A program made the position numbers and the translations under genes. A stretch of 64,000 bases of DNA from Persicaria tinctoria (lineage: Eukaryota; Streptophyta; Magnoliopsida; Caryophyllales; Polygonaceae): assembly GCA_037127255.1 (NCBI GenBank), contig JBANSL010000003.1, forward strand, positions 21,848,314 to 21,912,313. Reading direction: 5' to 3'. Under the pieces are notes generated by a model, which did no database searches, was not told where the DNA came from, and saw only the letters and a list, made by a program, of their open reading frames with translations. This document shows positions 20,950-32,681 of this stretch, piece by piece; position 1 is the first letter of the stretch, and each line of letters starts with the position of its first letter.

Positions 20950-23900
20950 CTAAACAAATGTCCACTTCTTCTTCATGAGATCATATGCAATCTTTTCATG
21001 ATATGCATTAACATACTCATCATTCACAAGCTTAATATCACCACAAAAAACCAGAGACTCAATGTGCTTGATGACGTAGACACCACATCTACCTCTACAT
21101 AAGAAGCAAAACATAAACAATAAGAGACAAAAGGTGGACAAATAAAATGTCACAAAACAAAATACAACAAGATGGAAAACAGAAGAAGTTACCCGTCTTC
21201 ATTTTGAGGCAAGTCATCTACTCGGTCCATTTCAAAGGGAGTGTCATCCATCTTAGGAAAAAGACCAGTCTTACTCAACATAACAGCAAGAACTTCACAC
21301 GTTTTAGCAAACTTCGAAAGCAGGTCTTCATTTTTAATGAAATTACGCTGGGAATCATAAACAAGAATCATCTTGTCGTCCAACACAATTTCAACGGCTA
21401 CCCAGTGCATGTTGTCAAGATTGAAAGGAGCGTAAACCTTGTTAGCACCTTCTCAAGTCTTCCCATAATTGCCAGGATAAAGACCAAGGAAGTAATGGAA
21501 GAATTCGTCCGGAATGGCATCACCAGTTTTAAAAAGATTAACATCACAGTTCACAACCTTAGGGAAAAAAATGGTGTCTAAAACAACACTGGTGGGATTT
21601 AGATCAGGACAATCATGAAGACGCTTTCTAAAATGATGAAGTGATTCGTCTATGTGTTGTGAAAGAAAACAGAACAAACACTAACTGTCACCAAACTGAT
21701 GGCACCACAATATAAGCTGTAACAATACATATAAATATGAACTTACAATATCACGAAGCCATTTTCTCCTCCCCGATAATTCAGTGAAAAACACCTTGTT
21801 CATATCAACCTCACAGCCACTGACTTTTCCATCACGTCTACAAAGTAAGATAACAAGTTAAATCAACATATTATAATAAGTGGCAGTACTAAGAAGAAAA
21901 TCAATATTAAAACAAAAGTAGATAATTACCCAAGATCTCTAAAATTGGTATAAAATTCAACACGCTCCTCCGAGCTGAGAATAGAATGTTTAGGTACTTT
22001 AGGAAGGCGAGGTTTCTTCGGTTTACAAGGATTGGTGTAAGGAGTATGGGCTGCAGGAGCAGCAGAAGAAGAATAGGGTAGGCAACATAAGTGATGTTAT
22101 GAAATAGACCGCTTTTATCATCAATAACACCAGTTGCATCACCACTGTCAGCAAGCACATCCTCTTGGACATCAGAATTGTATCCAAGTATGATGCCAAT
22201 ACCATGATCAATTGTTCCACCAACAGCTTCTTCAGGATGAAGGCAACTACTATCATCATTCAAATTAGCTGTAACCACAACTTTGGGATCAACAGCACCA
22301 CTATCATCACATGCATCATTGGAGCAAGGAAGCACAAGGGTTGCAACAATACCACTGTCATCACCACAATCAGCAGAGCAAGGGAAAACAGTAGTGGATA
22401 CAACACTGTCACCAGGAACCTCTTTGGAAGCAACCATGTCCTCATTGATTGGATATGAATCAAGAACTTGAGTATGAGGAACAAAGCTAGCAAAAACAGT
22501 CTCATCTGACCCAATTACTTCAGTTGGGGCAACACTCAAATCAACAGTTTCATTAAACGAAGGAAGGATTTCAGTAGGAGAAGCAAAAGAAGAATCAACA
22601 ACCTTTTCAATAATGGCTGCACTCGAATTGAGGATTCCTTCATTTGACGGAATAACTTCAGTAACAGGGATAGAACTGGTAACAGGCACATCTTGTGATA
22701 CAAGGACTTCAGTAATACCAACAACATTGTCATCAATCTTCAGAGAAGGAGATGCAATGCTAGGAGAAGGGACACTACTGTCATCAATCTTGACAGAAGG
22801 AGATGCAATGCTAGGAGAAGGGACAACACTGTCATCAATCTTCAGAGAATGAGATGCAATGCCAGGAGAAGGGACAACACTGTCATCAAGTGTTTCCTTT
22901 GAACCCTCAAGAGTGTCATCATCAGTGCCAAAAACATCAGCATCTCATGAAGTTGACTCCTTAGTTGACTTAACAACAATATACTCCGGAGGAGATGGGG
23001 AATCATTGGAAGAATCAACTGCATCACCCTCATTGTCATCATCTTCAACCGACGGCTCAATTACATGCCCATGTTCAGTCTTCTGAGAGCAGGATTCAAT
23101 AATCTCATCCACAATATCCTTCATAGTTTCATCCCATGCCTTACGTTCCCTTTTCAGAACAGCCTCACTGTCATCACTGGGATGGTAGACACGTCCTTCA
23201 AGGTAAAACACTTTCTCCGCTAGGGTAAGAATCCTAGAAACACACTCTTGCAATTGAGCTTCAAAAGATTCAAAGGATTTTTTAAATGAAGTAACAACTT
23301 CTTCAAAATGAGCTTTAGTAACAAACTCTTTTGCCAACCCAGGAAGATCATCACTCGTAGGAAGCTCATCACCTGTGGGAGGGATAGATCTAGGGAGCTT
23401 AAACTTGTACCTCCTGGGCTTGTCACCATGATCTACACCTTTTTCACCACCCAATGCATCTACTTGAACCTTGGCAGGAGACTGAGTCCTTGACGATTTC
23501 CGGGATGGAACCACCTTTGCCTTCTTCGTAACAGGATGATCTAGAGTAGAAGAACTTCTCAAAACCCTCTTCTTCTTGACAGACTCATCAACAGCAGAAG
23601 TGCGTGTCACCACCTTACCCTTCTTCACAGGAAGAAGATTGTCACCACTTCCCATTGACCTTGTAACCAACCGCTTCCTGGGTTGGACAGGACTCTCAAA
23701 GTCAAAACTACCCTCTGTGATAACTCATGGTGTCACCACCAGCTTTTTCTTCAAAGGTGGAGCTCTAATCATGTCCTTCTTCCTAGTAGGAACATTAGCA
23801 TAAGGGACGACAGGTTCCACACCACCATAAAAAAGACGGCCACCTGATTGCCTGATCAGATACGCTTGGATCCGTAAATTCCTTGGAGAAACTTCATCAC

Positions 23901-25123
23901 TGGCTTCAACATCCATACCAACAAAACAAGAAACGTAAGAATCAACACTGTCATCAACAACTTCATCAGAAAAGGAAAGGTCAGGACAATCCATAAACGA
24001 CGCATACAAAGAGTAGACAGTCCCCTATCAAGAAAACAAAAAATACAATTAAACAACAACAAATATAAAAAATGGAAGAAGGAAACTGAGATCAGAATAA
24101 TAAAAGATAAGACAAGAAAGTATGCTTACCAAATCTTTGGAGAAAATATCATGACACTTATCATATATAATGCCGTAATCACGGACACTAGTATACCAGA
24201 CAAGAGATGCTGGTAATCCATCACAACAAAGAAAGTGACAGTTACAGATGCCATCAAGCTTAGGGATTGCCTCTAAAATCCAAACCTAGGAAGAAAGCAA
24301 CAGTAAGAACAGAAATAGAAGTAAGGAATAATAAATAAAAAGGAAAAAGAATGGAAACATAAAAGGAAAGGAAAGGGAAATACCAAGAATGCTATGGGAT
24401 ATCCAAGCAGATTATAACCAAACCTTGAACCCTTTTTTGGTGGCTCAGACCTCATACATTTCTTCAAATAACCAATTGTTTCCAGAAATACAACCCGACC
24501 AAAGGGATAATGGTTTAAACGATCCAAATCACAGACAAGGTCAACATAACATTGACGAACAAGAGCTTTAGAACGCTGAGGGAGCAACACACCCTCAATC
24601 ACTAACAAGTACGCCATGGAAAGCTTCTTTAGAGACTGAGTTGGCTCCTTGAGGAAAAGTTGAACAAGACGCATAAATGTACAGTCAGATACACCCAAAA
24701 ACTCCTCCATATCCACATGAGGAGAAGGAGGCATGTCATCACCAGGTTCTTTCCAACTCAAACCTGTAACACAACAGAATTCAGCTAGAGAAAACCTAAA
24801 CAAATGTTGCCCAACTTGAAACCACATCTCATTAAGTTTAGAAGTTTCAACATCATGTAAGAGCATCTGATGCACAAGTTGCTGATAAAAATATAGAGAA
24901 TCCCTAGCCCGTACAATTGAACCTAAACAACCATCTATAAGAGACACCCAGTCATCATGAGACAGACCATTCTTAAGAGTTGTAATCAATTCAGGCTTTG
25001 AATACACATTAATGTGCCCATGAAAATTTTGTTCTTTGGGAACAAAAAACTTGAAGGAAGCAGGTTGAATAGCAGATGGTGGAACCACAGTAGGAACTTC
25101 TGTATGGACAACAATTTCTTTAC
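20950..25123 (-). pseudogene. DUF1985-Ulp1 (peptidase C48-like) gene of the MULE
   Basis: Minus-strand exons: 25123-24384, 24285-24130, 24024-21930, 21837-21747, about 21660-21193 and 21094-20950. The first exon encodes a DUF1985-type domain (FRFSLAEFCCVTGL, LLVIEGVLL, GRVVFLETIGYL, then LVWILEAIP across the splice). The third encodes a long basic then Asp/Ser-rich linker with a 17-residue repeat. The last two encode a Ulp1 core: His in DNMHWVAVEI, Asp in LVYDS, Gln in DLPQNE, Cys in GGRCGVYVIKH. Such enzymes cleave SUMO-type isopeptide bonds. In-frame TGA codons at 23725, 22945 and about 21454, a frameshift near 22070 and an unclear acceptor before the fifth exon mark decay. Further 5' exons may exist. 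Confidence 0.87.
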
Positions 25124-25179
25124 CTAAATAGCATAAATGTAGTGTAAAGATTAGGTTTCACAACAAATAAGATACTGTC

Positions 25180-26100
25180 ACAAAAAACCAGCAAACAACA
25201 AATTGAACAACCACATAAACTAACACTGTAACCACACCAAAAACTGCAAACACACAACAATCAGAATGTCATATGAAACCCTATCAACAACACAAGTAAC
25301 AAACTGTAAACATAAATCAATTGTAACCCTGTCACCAAACTGTAACCATAATTAAAACAGGTAAACAACTATAACTCTGTCACCAAAAAACTAATATATT
25401 GTAACCTAGGCACAAGACTGTAACCAACCATTAAAACCAGTAATAAAATGCAAGCATATCACCAAACAAGTCATAAACTGTAACCCTATCCCCAACAAAT
25501 CAACAAACTGTAACCATGTCATAAACTGAACCAATGAATCAATTGTAACACTGTCACCAGACTGTAACCAACATTAAAAACAAGTAATGAACTGTATCAA
25601 TGTAACCAAAATAGTGTAAAAATTGTAACTCTGTCACAAGACTGTAACCAACCATTAAAACCAGTAATAAAATGCAACCTTATCACCAAACAAGTCATAA
25701 ATTGTAACCCTATCACCAACAAATCAACAAACTGTAACAAAGAATCAATTGTAACACTCTCACCACACTGTAACCACCCATAAAAACAAGTAATGAACTG
25801 TATAGCCCTGTCACAAGACTGTAACCAACCATTTAAACAAGTAATAACATGCAACCATTTTATAAAACAATCCATAAACTGTAACCCTATCACCAACAAG
25901 TCAACAAACTGTAACAATGAATCAATTGTAACACTGTCACCTGACTGTAACCACCCATAAAAACAAGTAATGAATTGTATAACCCTGTCACAAGATTGTA
26001 ACCAACCAATAAAACAAGTAATAACATGCAACCCTTTTATAAAACAATCCATAAACTGTAACCCTAACACCAGACTGTAACCAATTATCAGAAAACAAAT
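25180..26100. repeat. Tandem array with CTGTAACC motifs, right part of the MULE
   Basis: Units of roughly 180-220 bp repeat phrases such as AAGACTGTAACCAACCATTA, AACTGTAACCCTATCACCAA and AATCAATTGTAACACTGTCA. It mirrors the left array in motif content, not in unit sequence. Confidence 0.9.
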
Positions 26101-26620
26101 AGAAACAACAAATACCACAAATGCAATAATGGAAACGAAATCAGAAGAAGAGACATTAACCATAGCAAAAACTGATAGCCAGTAGACAACAACTGAAGCA
26201 ACAAACAAACCCTAATACGGGAGGAAAGGGCTAAATTAAACAAACGAACAGGAGAAATTGCATGTAAAAATGGATACTAGATCTCGACAACTAAAAGGAA
26301 ACAAGATAAGAGGTTGTTGTCGACAACATTGAAGCAGAAGAGTCGAATAAAGTACCCGATGAAGCCATTAGCAAAAGATGATCAGAGAAGGGACTGCGGA
26401 AACATCGAAAAGAGAACGACACCGGTCAAAGGAGGAAGTCCGACAGCAAGTTGCAGAGAAAGTGGCAGAGATGATCGCGCGAGGGAGGGGAAGGAGTTTA
26501 ATTAAATCAGGGGTAGTGTTGGTATTATGAAAGTATTTTGGCCCTTTACTAGCAAATAAAAGCCTTTAGAACATTTAGTAATTGGTCCAAAGGCCTTCGG
26601 CCGTTGGACCAAATTACTTC

Positions 26621-26854
26621 TAAATTATATTGGAAAATCTTCTATATATGAAAAACTTCATCCTTGACTCCAATACTAGTGGTCTTGTCATGTGTATTTT
26701 GACAAATTGTACAAATCTAGTACACATCATCTTGAGAATTAATCTCTGTTGAAAAATCAGACTCCAAATAATTGATGGAGTTAAATCGCTGGTTGAACTT
26801 TTATTTTATTTTCTTAAAAAACCCCATTTTATTCCGATTAGATTATCTTATGAA
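26621..26854 (+). repeat. Tandem unit, copy 1, third segment
   Basis: Matches 35237-35480 (TATTGGAAAATCTTCTATAT, CCAATACTAGTGGTCTTGTC, GAGAATTAATCTCTGTTGAA). It is bounded on the left by the MULE TSD and on the right by the L1 TSD. Confidence 0.85.
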
Positions 26855-29800
26855 GATTACAAACTAGATTATCAAAATTGCTTCGATGAAAGGACTCCGC
26901 CTCTTAGTCCTTTCATCATCAATGGTGTTTTATGAAGATATGCTTCTGGAACTGTCGTGGAATTGGAAAACGAACCTTTTGGACGGAAATAGATTCAATG
27001 TGTAAAAACGAACACATTCAAATCATGTCGCTAGCAGAAACAATGTCGGAAATCGTTATGGACGACAAGTTGTGGAAAAACATTGGGTTTGACGAAGGGG
27101 TTTGGTCGCCTTCCACTGGGAGATCGGGCGGTATTGGGGTCATTTGGAAGTCTCACCAGATGCTAAATGTGTCAATTTCCGTCACCGTGCACACTCCCCG
27201 TATTATTGGACTCAGACGAGAAAGCTTGCAGAATGGATTTCCGATTTTGGCTCTCTTCGCCTATGCACAACTAACTCCAAATGATAAAGATGCCTTATGG
27301 GAAACATTAATAACAATCGTAAACAACTCCTCTATTCCTTGCATGGTTATAGGGGACCTTAACGAGATTCTTTGTAGTACTGATAAATTAGGCGGAGCCA
27401 GTACCCGAACATCAAGGTTCTCTCGGCTAATATCCTTCAAAAACGATTGTAATTTGTTTGACCTGCCCACTTTTGGAAACCAGTTCACATGGAGAAAGAA
27501 CATGGAGGAGAACTTCAACATCCGTGAAAAAATTGATCGGGTATTAGTTCACCAACCCATTCTTACGTCCTTCCCCAATATGATAACCCATAACAGTGCT
27601 TTCTCTTCCTCGGATCATTGCCCAATTTCTATCTCGTTAGACGACGAGTCCGCGTTCAAAGCCCTGCCTTTTAAATTTGAGAACGTATGGCTAATGAGGA
27701 AAAACTTTCGCAATATTGTGAAGCAATCCTGGCGGTCGTCCTGCCCTGGTTCGGCTATGTTTCAACTAATGTTTAAACATAAACTACTGAAAAGAAGGGC
27801 AAAAGAATGGAATAAAACGAACTTCAGGAACATTTTCCGCCAACTAAAAGAGGTGGATTCAGAGCTCCTGCTTATCCAGTCCACGGCCTCACCAACAAAC
27901 TCCCAAACATACCAATCAAAGGAAAAGTGATTGATTACGAAGTGAGAAAAGCTTCTTCTTTTCCAAAAATCATACTGGAGCCAAAGGGAAAAGACGAAAC
28001 ACCTCCAACTCTCAGACTCGAACACGGCTTACTTCCACCGAATGGCTTTGGGACGGCGACATAGGAAACAAATTCGAAACATCACCTCTTCAAGCGGAAC
28101 ATTGGTTTTGGGAGAGGAGAACGTCAGAAAGGAGATAAAAAAAGAGTTTGAAAATAGGTTTAAAAAAGAGTCAATAGATGAAGGGATTATGTTTGACCTC
28201 TTAGACCTGATACAACCTTCCATCTCGGCAGAAGAAAACAGTTTCCTTATTGCACTTCCTTCAAACTTAGAGATTAAAACGGCTGTGTTCAATCTAGGAA
28301 GAAACAAGTCCCCAGGGCCGGATGGTTTTACAGTTGAATTCTATACCAAATACTAGGACATAGTCGGGAAATCAGTAATCTGCGCGGTCAAGGGATTTTT
28401 CCACTCCGGGAGAATACTCCGCCAAATAAATCATACTTTTATCTCCCTGCTCCGAAAAAGGTACAATCCAACATCCACCTGTCACTACAGGTCCATCAGT
28501 TTATGCTCGAATATTTACAAAAGAATTTCCAAAATATTGACTGAAAGATTAAAAAAGGTAATCGACAAACTCATACATCCTCTGCAGGGGGCCTTTGTGT
28601 CGGATAGGGCGATTCAAGACAATGTTCTCATAGCCCATGAAATCTTCCACTGCTACAAAAGCCGTAAGGGACGCGAAGGCTTGCTGACAATAAAGTTAGA
28701 CATGGAAAAAGCATACGATAGGGTGGACTGACACTTCATTAAAAGTGTGCTCATCAGATTTGGATTTCACGATACTTTCACTTCATGGATTATGGAGTGT
28801 ATCACATTTGTTTCGTTCTCTGTACTGGTAAACAACGGACCTACAAAATTGTTCTTTCCATCACGTGGAATTCGTCAGGGGGACCCTCTTTCTCCATTCC
28901 TATTTCTTTTGGGTGCAGAGGTGCTGGCCCGAAAACTCACTACGGAAGCCAGCATTGATCGTCCCCACATCGGCTTTCCGATTGGACAAAACGGGCCCCG
29001 TATTCCGTTTCTTTCCTTCGCAGATGACATCATCATCTTCTCCAAAGGGAGTGTGGATGCGGGGTGCACACTAAAATCGATAATTGATTCGTATTGCAGA
29101 GTGTCAGGCCAGAAGGTCAATTACCATAAATCTAGTTTTCAACCGTCTTCTGGGATTCCAAACCATAGGATCCTGGAATTACATAACTGCCTAAACATTA
29201 CAAATGAAAACTCACTAGAGAAGTATCTGGGCTGTCCTATTATTAATGGTCGAGTCACCAGCAGTACATTCGAAGATATCATCTGCAAATCCAAACAACA
29301 ACTGTCGAAGTGGAGGGCCAATGCGCTTTCCCAACAGGGTCGTGCCACCCTGATTAATTTTAACCTTTCGGCTAAGCCTTTGCATGTAATGCAGAACTTC
29401 ATGCTCCCCGCTGCTATACATAAAGAACTAGACCAAATAAATGGTTCCTTCTTCTGGAACAAGGATTTACAATATCGGCCGTTAATTAGTTGGGATAGGA
29501 TTTGCAAACCGAAGCAGTTTGGCGGGTTAGGAATTCGCAAATCGGGGGAAATGAATGTCGCTCTTCAAATGAAACTGCTGTGGAAAATTCTGGCAGAGCC
29601 CAATAATATTTGGGTAACTTTAATCAGACATAAATACATGCGTTCTGCAAGTGTTTTCGAGTACAAACGATCGGGATCTAGCTCCTGGCAATGGTCTAAG
29701 CTTGCTAATTTAATTGACAATTTTAAATCAGGGCTTATTTGGTCGGTAGGAAATGGACGCACAATAAAATTTTGGACGGATAATTGGATATCTACCTCCT

Positions 29801-31098
29801 CCCTACTGTCTCTAGTCGGTAACATCCAGGGGCACGATTAGAATGAGACCGTTAGTGACTATATTATGGGGGGGGGGGAATGGTGGAGAGAAAAGCTGCA
29901 AACGGCTCTACCAAATAACATCGTCAAAGAAATTTTAGGCATTCCCCTACCGGCATCAAACTTACAAGACCGTCTATACTGGTGGCCGGATAGGGAAGGA
30001 TGGTTTACTACGGCAAGCGCTTACAAGCTGATAATAGCACAATCCACAGCTACGCCCGATAGGAACGCTTGGATTTGGAAGATTGACGCTCCTCCAAAGG
30101 TGAAGAATTTTCTATGGAAGATTGCATAGAATGGCCTGCCTACTGCTGTGCGCCTATCTTGTAGGGGGACGACGGTTCCAGCTACTTGTTCACTATGCAC
30201 TATGGCCCCCGAAGACGAGGCACACCTGTTTCTAGAATGCCCTTTCATACCGAAATTATACCAACTTCTAAGCCGAGAACAAGCAACAACTGCCCGTTTG
30301 ATCAACCAATCCCGGGACTTTAGACCCATTCTATCCAGCCTTGGAAGCAGCCTAAACCCTGTCGTGTTGTCTGACCTCTCTTTCACTTGGTGGACTACTT
30401 GGTACATCAGGAATCAACACTTGTTTCGACAAGCAACAATCCCCGAACACCAAAAAGTCTTTCATCTAGTCAGATCACACATAGAGAACTGGAAAAGAAC
30501 ATCCGTGGTGGAAGGAGAATGTGACGAAGTTATTCTTCCCTCGTCAAGGGCCTTTCCAAGGAAGACCGACAAACAACGTCCAATTAAATGGCGCAAGCCT
30601 CCTTTGAGTTGGTTCAAACTTAATTTCGATGACTCTTCTTTAGCCAATGGCGACAGTACGGCTGGTATCATTATTAGGGACTGGAATGGGCGGCCTGTTG
30701 CCATCGAGAACAAATTGCTAGAAAAACAACATCTCATCAAAGCAGAAGCCCTCGCTCTCAAATTGGGGATCCAGAAAGTACTACAACTTCACATTGAAAG
30801 AATCCAAATTGAAGGTGACTGCAAAATAATCATAGACTATCTAAAGAACACAACTAAATGCCCTTGGGAGATTGAACTGATTCTCTCTGACACTCAAGTC
30901 ATGTTATCAACTATAAAAGATGTAGGTTACTTTCATGTACCTCGTAGGGGCAATAGAGTGGCGGATAAGGTTGCACACCTTTGCCACTCTGCCCGAGTTA
31001 GTGATATTCACAAAAACCTAGGTCTTAATGACCTCATCCGCAAGGATGCTGCCGGGTAGGGCCTGCCCACCTGAATTTTTTCCTAATAAAAAAAAAAT
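26855..31098 (+). mobile_element. L1-type LINE with 18-bp TSD
   Basis: Flanked by a perfect 18-bp TSD ATTAGATTATCTTATGAA (26837-26854 and 31099-31116) and ending in a short A-rich tail, the marks of target-primed reverse transcription. Only 77 bp precede the ORF2 start, so there is no ORF1. A second, 5'-truncated copy of the same family is at 36773-37578. Confidence 0.96.
26932..31059 (+). pseudogene. L1 ORF2: endonuclease, reverse transcriptase, zinc finger, RNase H
   Basis: One reading frame of about 1375 codons, broken only by stops at 27928, 27943, 28354, 28729, 29839 and 30127; no frameshift is needed. The APE endonuclease starts MKICFWNCRGIG and has SLAE, GDLNEI and SSDHCPI. RT has KSPGPDGF, DMEKAYDRVD, GIRQGDPLSPFLF and the catalytic FADD (FLSFADDIIIF). 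A zf-RVT region follows (CSLCTMAPEDEAHLFLECPF). RNase H has LNFDDSSLANG, KAEALALKLG, EGDCKIIIDYL and NRVADKVAHL, so its acidic residues are kept. Intact, it nicks DNA and copies its RNA into the cut. The few stops suggest a fairly recent insertion. Confidence 0.95.
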
Positions 31099-31159
31099 AT
31101 TAGATTATCTTATGAACTCAGATTCAATCACCCAGACTATAGGTGGAAGCTATACGTAC

Positions 31160-32237
31160 TAGGGTTGGGCAGTAATTGGATCGGACCGGGACCAGACCGG
31201 AAATTACGGTCTTGGATCGGACCGGAATTATTACCGTCTGGTCCACGGTCCAAGAAAATCTGAATTCCGGGTTCCGGTCCAAACATGGGACCAGACCGGA
31301 ATTTCGGGGTCGGACCGGTGTTGGACCGGGTTTGGGGTTTGTTATTAAAAAAAAAGGTAGCATGCCTAACCTAACCTACTCTACTGTTCGGCACTACTTC
31401 AGCGTTCAGCCCCCTTCCACTACTTTCACTTTGCCTTCACGCCGGCTCGCTCTAACGCTCTGTTCGCACTTCGCAATCTTCACACTATCGGCCTCTCTCT
31501 CTCTCTCTTCAATTCATCTTCAACCTCACTGCCTCGCTCGACAGTCGCACCTCACACTCTCGTCTCACGCTCGCACCTCGGTCGATGCTCGACGCAGCCA
31601 GATCCTATCGCTCGCACCTCTCTCCTTCTTCACTCTCTTCACGGTTCAAAGTCAGATCGAGATGGGGTCTAAAGCGCTTGGTAAATTTAAGAATCTCCAA
31701 ATGTAGCCATCGACGGGCGGAACATACCCAACTCTGTCACTGAGAAACCAACGCCATCGCCGAGTCCATTGAAGAAGCAGTCAACTCCCAATCGAATCGA
31801 GCTTTTTTTCACTTCTTGTAATTTCTGCTTCTCGATCCTCTTGATTTCTTTCTCTTTTTTCCTCGTTTTCCTCTGCCTCAAGCGTATTTGCGGCTATCCT
31901 TTACTCTCTGATTTGTGTTTGTATTTGAAGATTAGAGGATTGCTGTTGTTGTTATGAAAGGGTCCAAGTCTCTAAGATCGGAATTTGTATGTTTTTTGTG
32001 TTTGCATTTCGATTTGTTTTTTGTTTTGGGTTTGAGGTCAAATCTCGTTTGGATGGTCTGGCTATGGTCGGAGACGGTAATCTGCTCTTTGTTAGGGTTT
32101 CGCCTCTAGGAAGGGAAGCCAGGAACTTTTCAAGTTGGACTTTACTCAAACGCAAACGGTCTAAGCGGTTTGCGGACCGGAAAACCCGGGACCAGAATGT
32201 TCGGTCCGGTCCGGTCCAGACCGGTTGATCAGCCCTA
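31160..32237. mobile_element. Non-autonomous hAT element
   Basis: A 1078-bp element flanked by a perfect 8-bp TSD ATACGTAC (31152-31159 and 32238-32245), the hAT signature. The ends are TAGGGTTGG and its inverse CAGCCCTA. About 180 bp at the left and 75 bp at the right are packed with GGACCGG/GGTCCGG motifs, likely transposase binding sites. The middle (about 31380-32150) is CT-rich and gene-like, with a short MGSKALGKFKNL frame. No transposase is present. It sits exactly at the junction between the two tandem copies. Confidence 0.88.
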
Positions 32238-32245
32238 ATACGTAC

Positions 32246-32345
32246 CTGGCATAAGTAAGTGGGTCACTCCTCATATTGTCAATTGGTTTTATAATGAAAC
32301 TCTGCTGGTCTTGTATGCTCGACTTGGATGCGCTAGGACGTGTGG
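32246..32345 (+). repeat. TRIM/solo-LTR-like repeat, copy 2 (5' truncated)
   Basis: Carries the CATAAGTAAGTGGGTCACTC and TTGTATGCTCGACTTGG phrases of copy 1 at 11472. It is part of the tandem unit, so it was duplicated with it. Confidence 0.4.
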
Positions 32346-32495
32346 ACCTCACACGTTATATGGCACACTGAGATTTAACATGGAAATCAAGCGGAGTGAA
32401 TGAAAGAAATTAACAAAAAGTGTATGAAAAAACTAATTATACGGATAGGGAGGTAGTATATGGTGTACCTTCGATCATCGGTCGACCATAGAATA

Positions 32496-32681
32496 TACTC
32501 TCTTCGATCGGAGATATCGTAGGAGATGAAATTTGATCATCAACATTTGACGTTTTAGAAGTAATAATTACACTCTTTTTTACTTTTGCACTAATAACAA
32601 TATAATTTGTACATTTTTTTTAACCAATCACATTTATGCATAATAAATGTGGTTTTAGAGTAAAAATTCTTTGATGGGGTA
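32496..32681. mobile_element. Stowaway-like MITE (copy 2)
   Basis: The counterpart of 11863-12054, with degenerate ends TACTCTCTTCGAT and TTTGATGGGGTA. Confidence 0.5.

Larger units (their letters stand above)
15277..26620 (+). mobile_element. 11.3-kb MULE with mudrA and Ulp1-type genes (Kaonashi-like)
   Basis: Flanked by a perfect 9-bp TSD TAAATTATA (15268-15276 and 26621-26629); the empty site exists in tandem copy 2 near 35236. The ends (GGGGTTTTTTGC... and ...CCAAATTACTTC) are not inverted repeats of each other, so this is a non-TIR MULE. It carries a mudrA-type transposase on the plus strand (16289-18638) and a DUF1985/Ulp1-type cysteine protease gene on the minus strand (20950-25123), converging on a repeat array. 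In Arabidopsis, non-TIR MULEs with ULP-like genes are known as Kaonashi. Large arrays built on CTGTAAC/CTGTCAC lie at both sides and in the middle. Confidence 0.93.

Noticed and set aside
15835..26100. CRISPR-like arrays
   Set aside because: The units are long, diverged and without unique spacers of constant length, and the DNA is a plant transposon.
25597..26208. 203-codon minus-strand frame with repeated FITCFYGWLQ-type segments
   Set aside because: A read-through of the tandem CTGTAACC array; the apparent transmembrane repeats are a by-product of the DNA repeat.
29868..29878. G run in the L1 as a programmed frameshift site
   Set aside because: The reading frame is the same on both sides of the run, so no shift is required.
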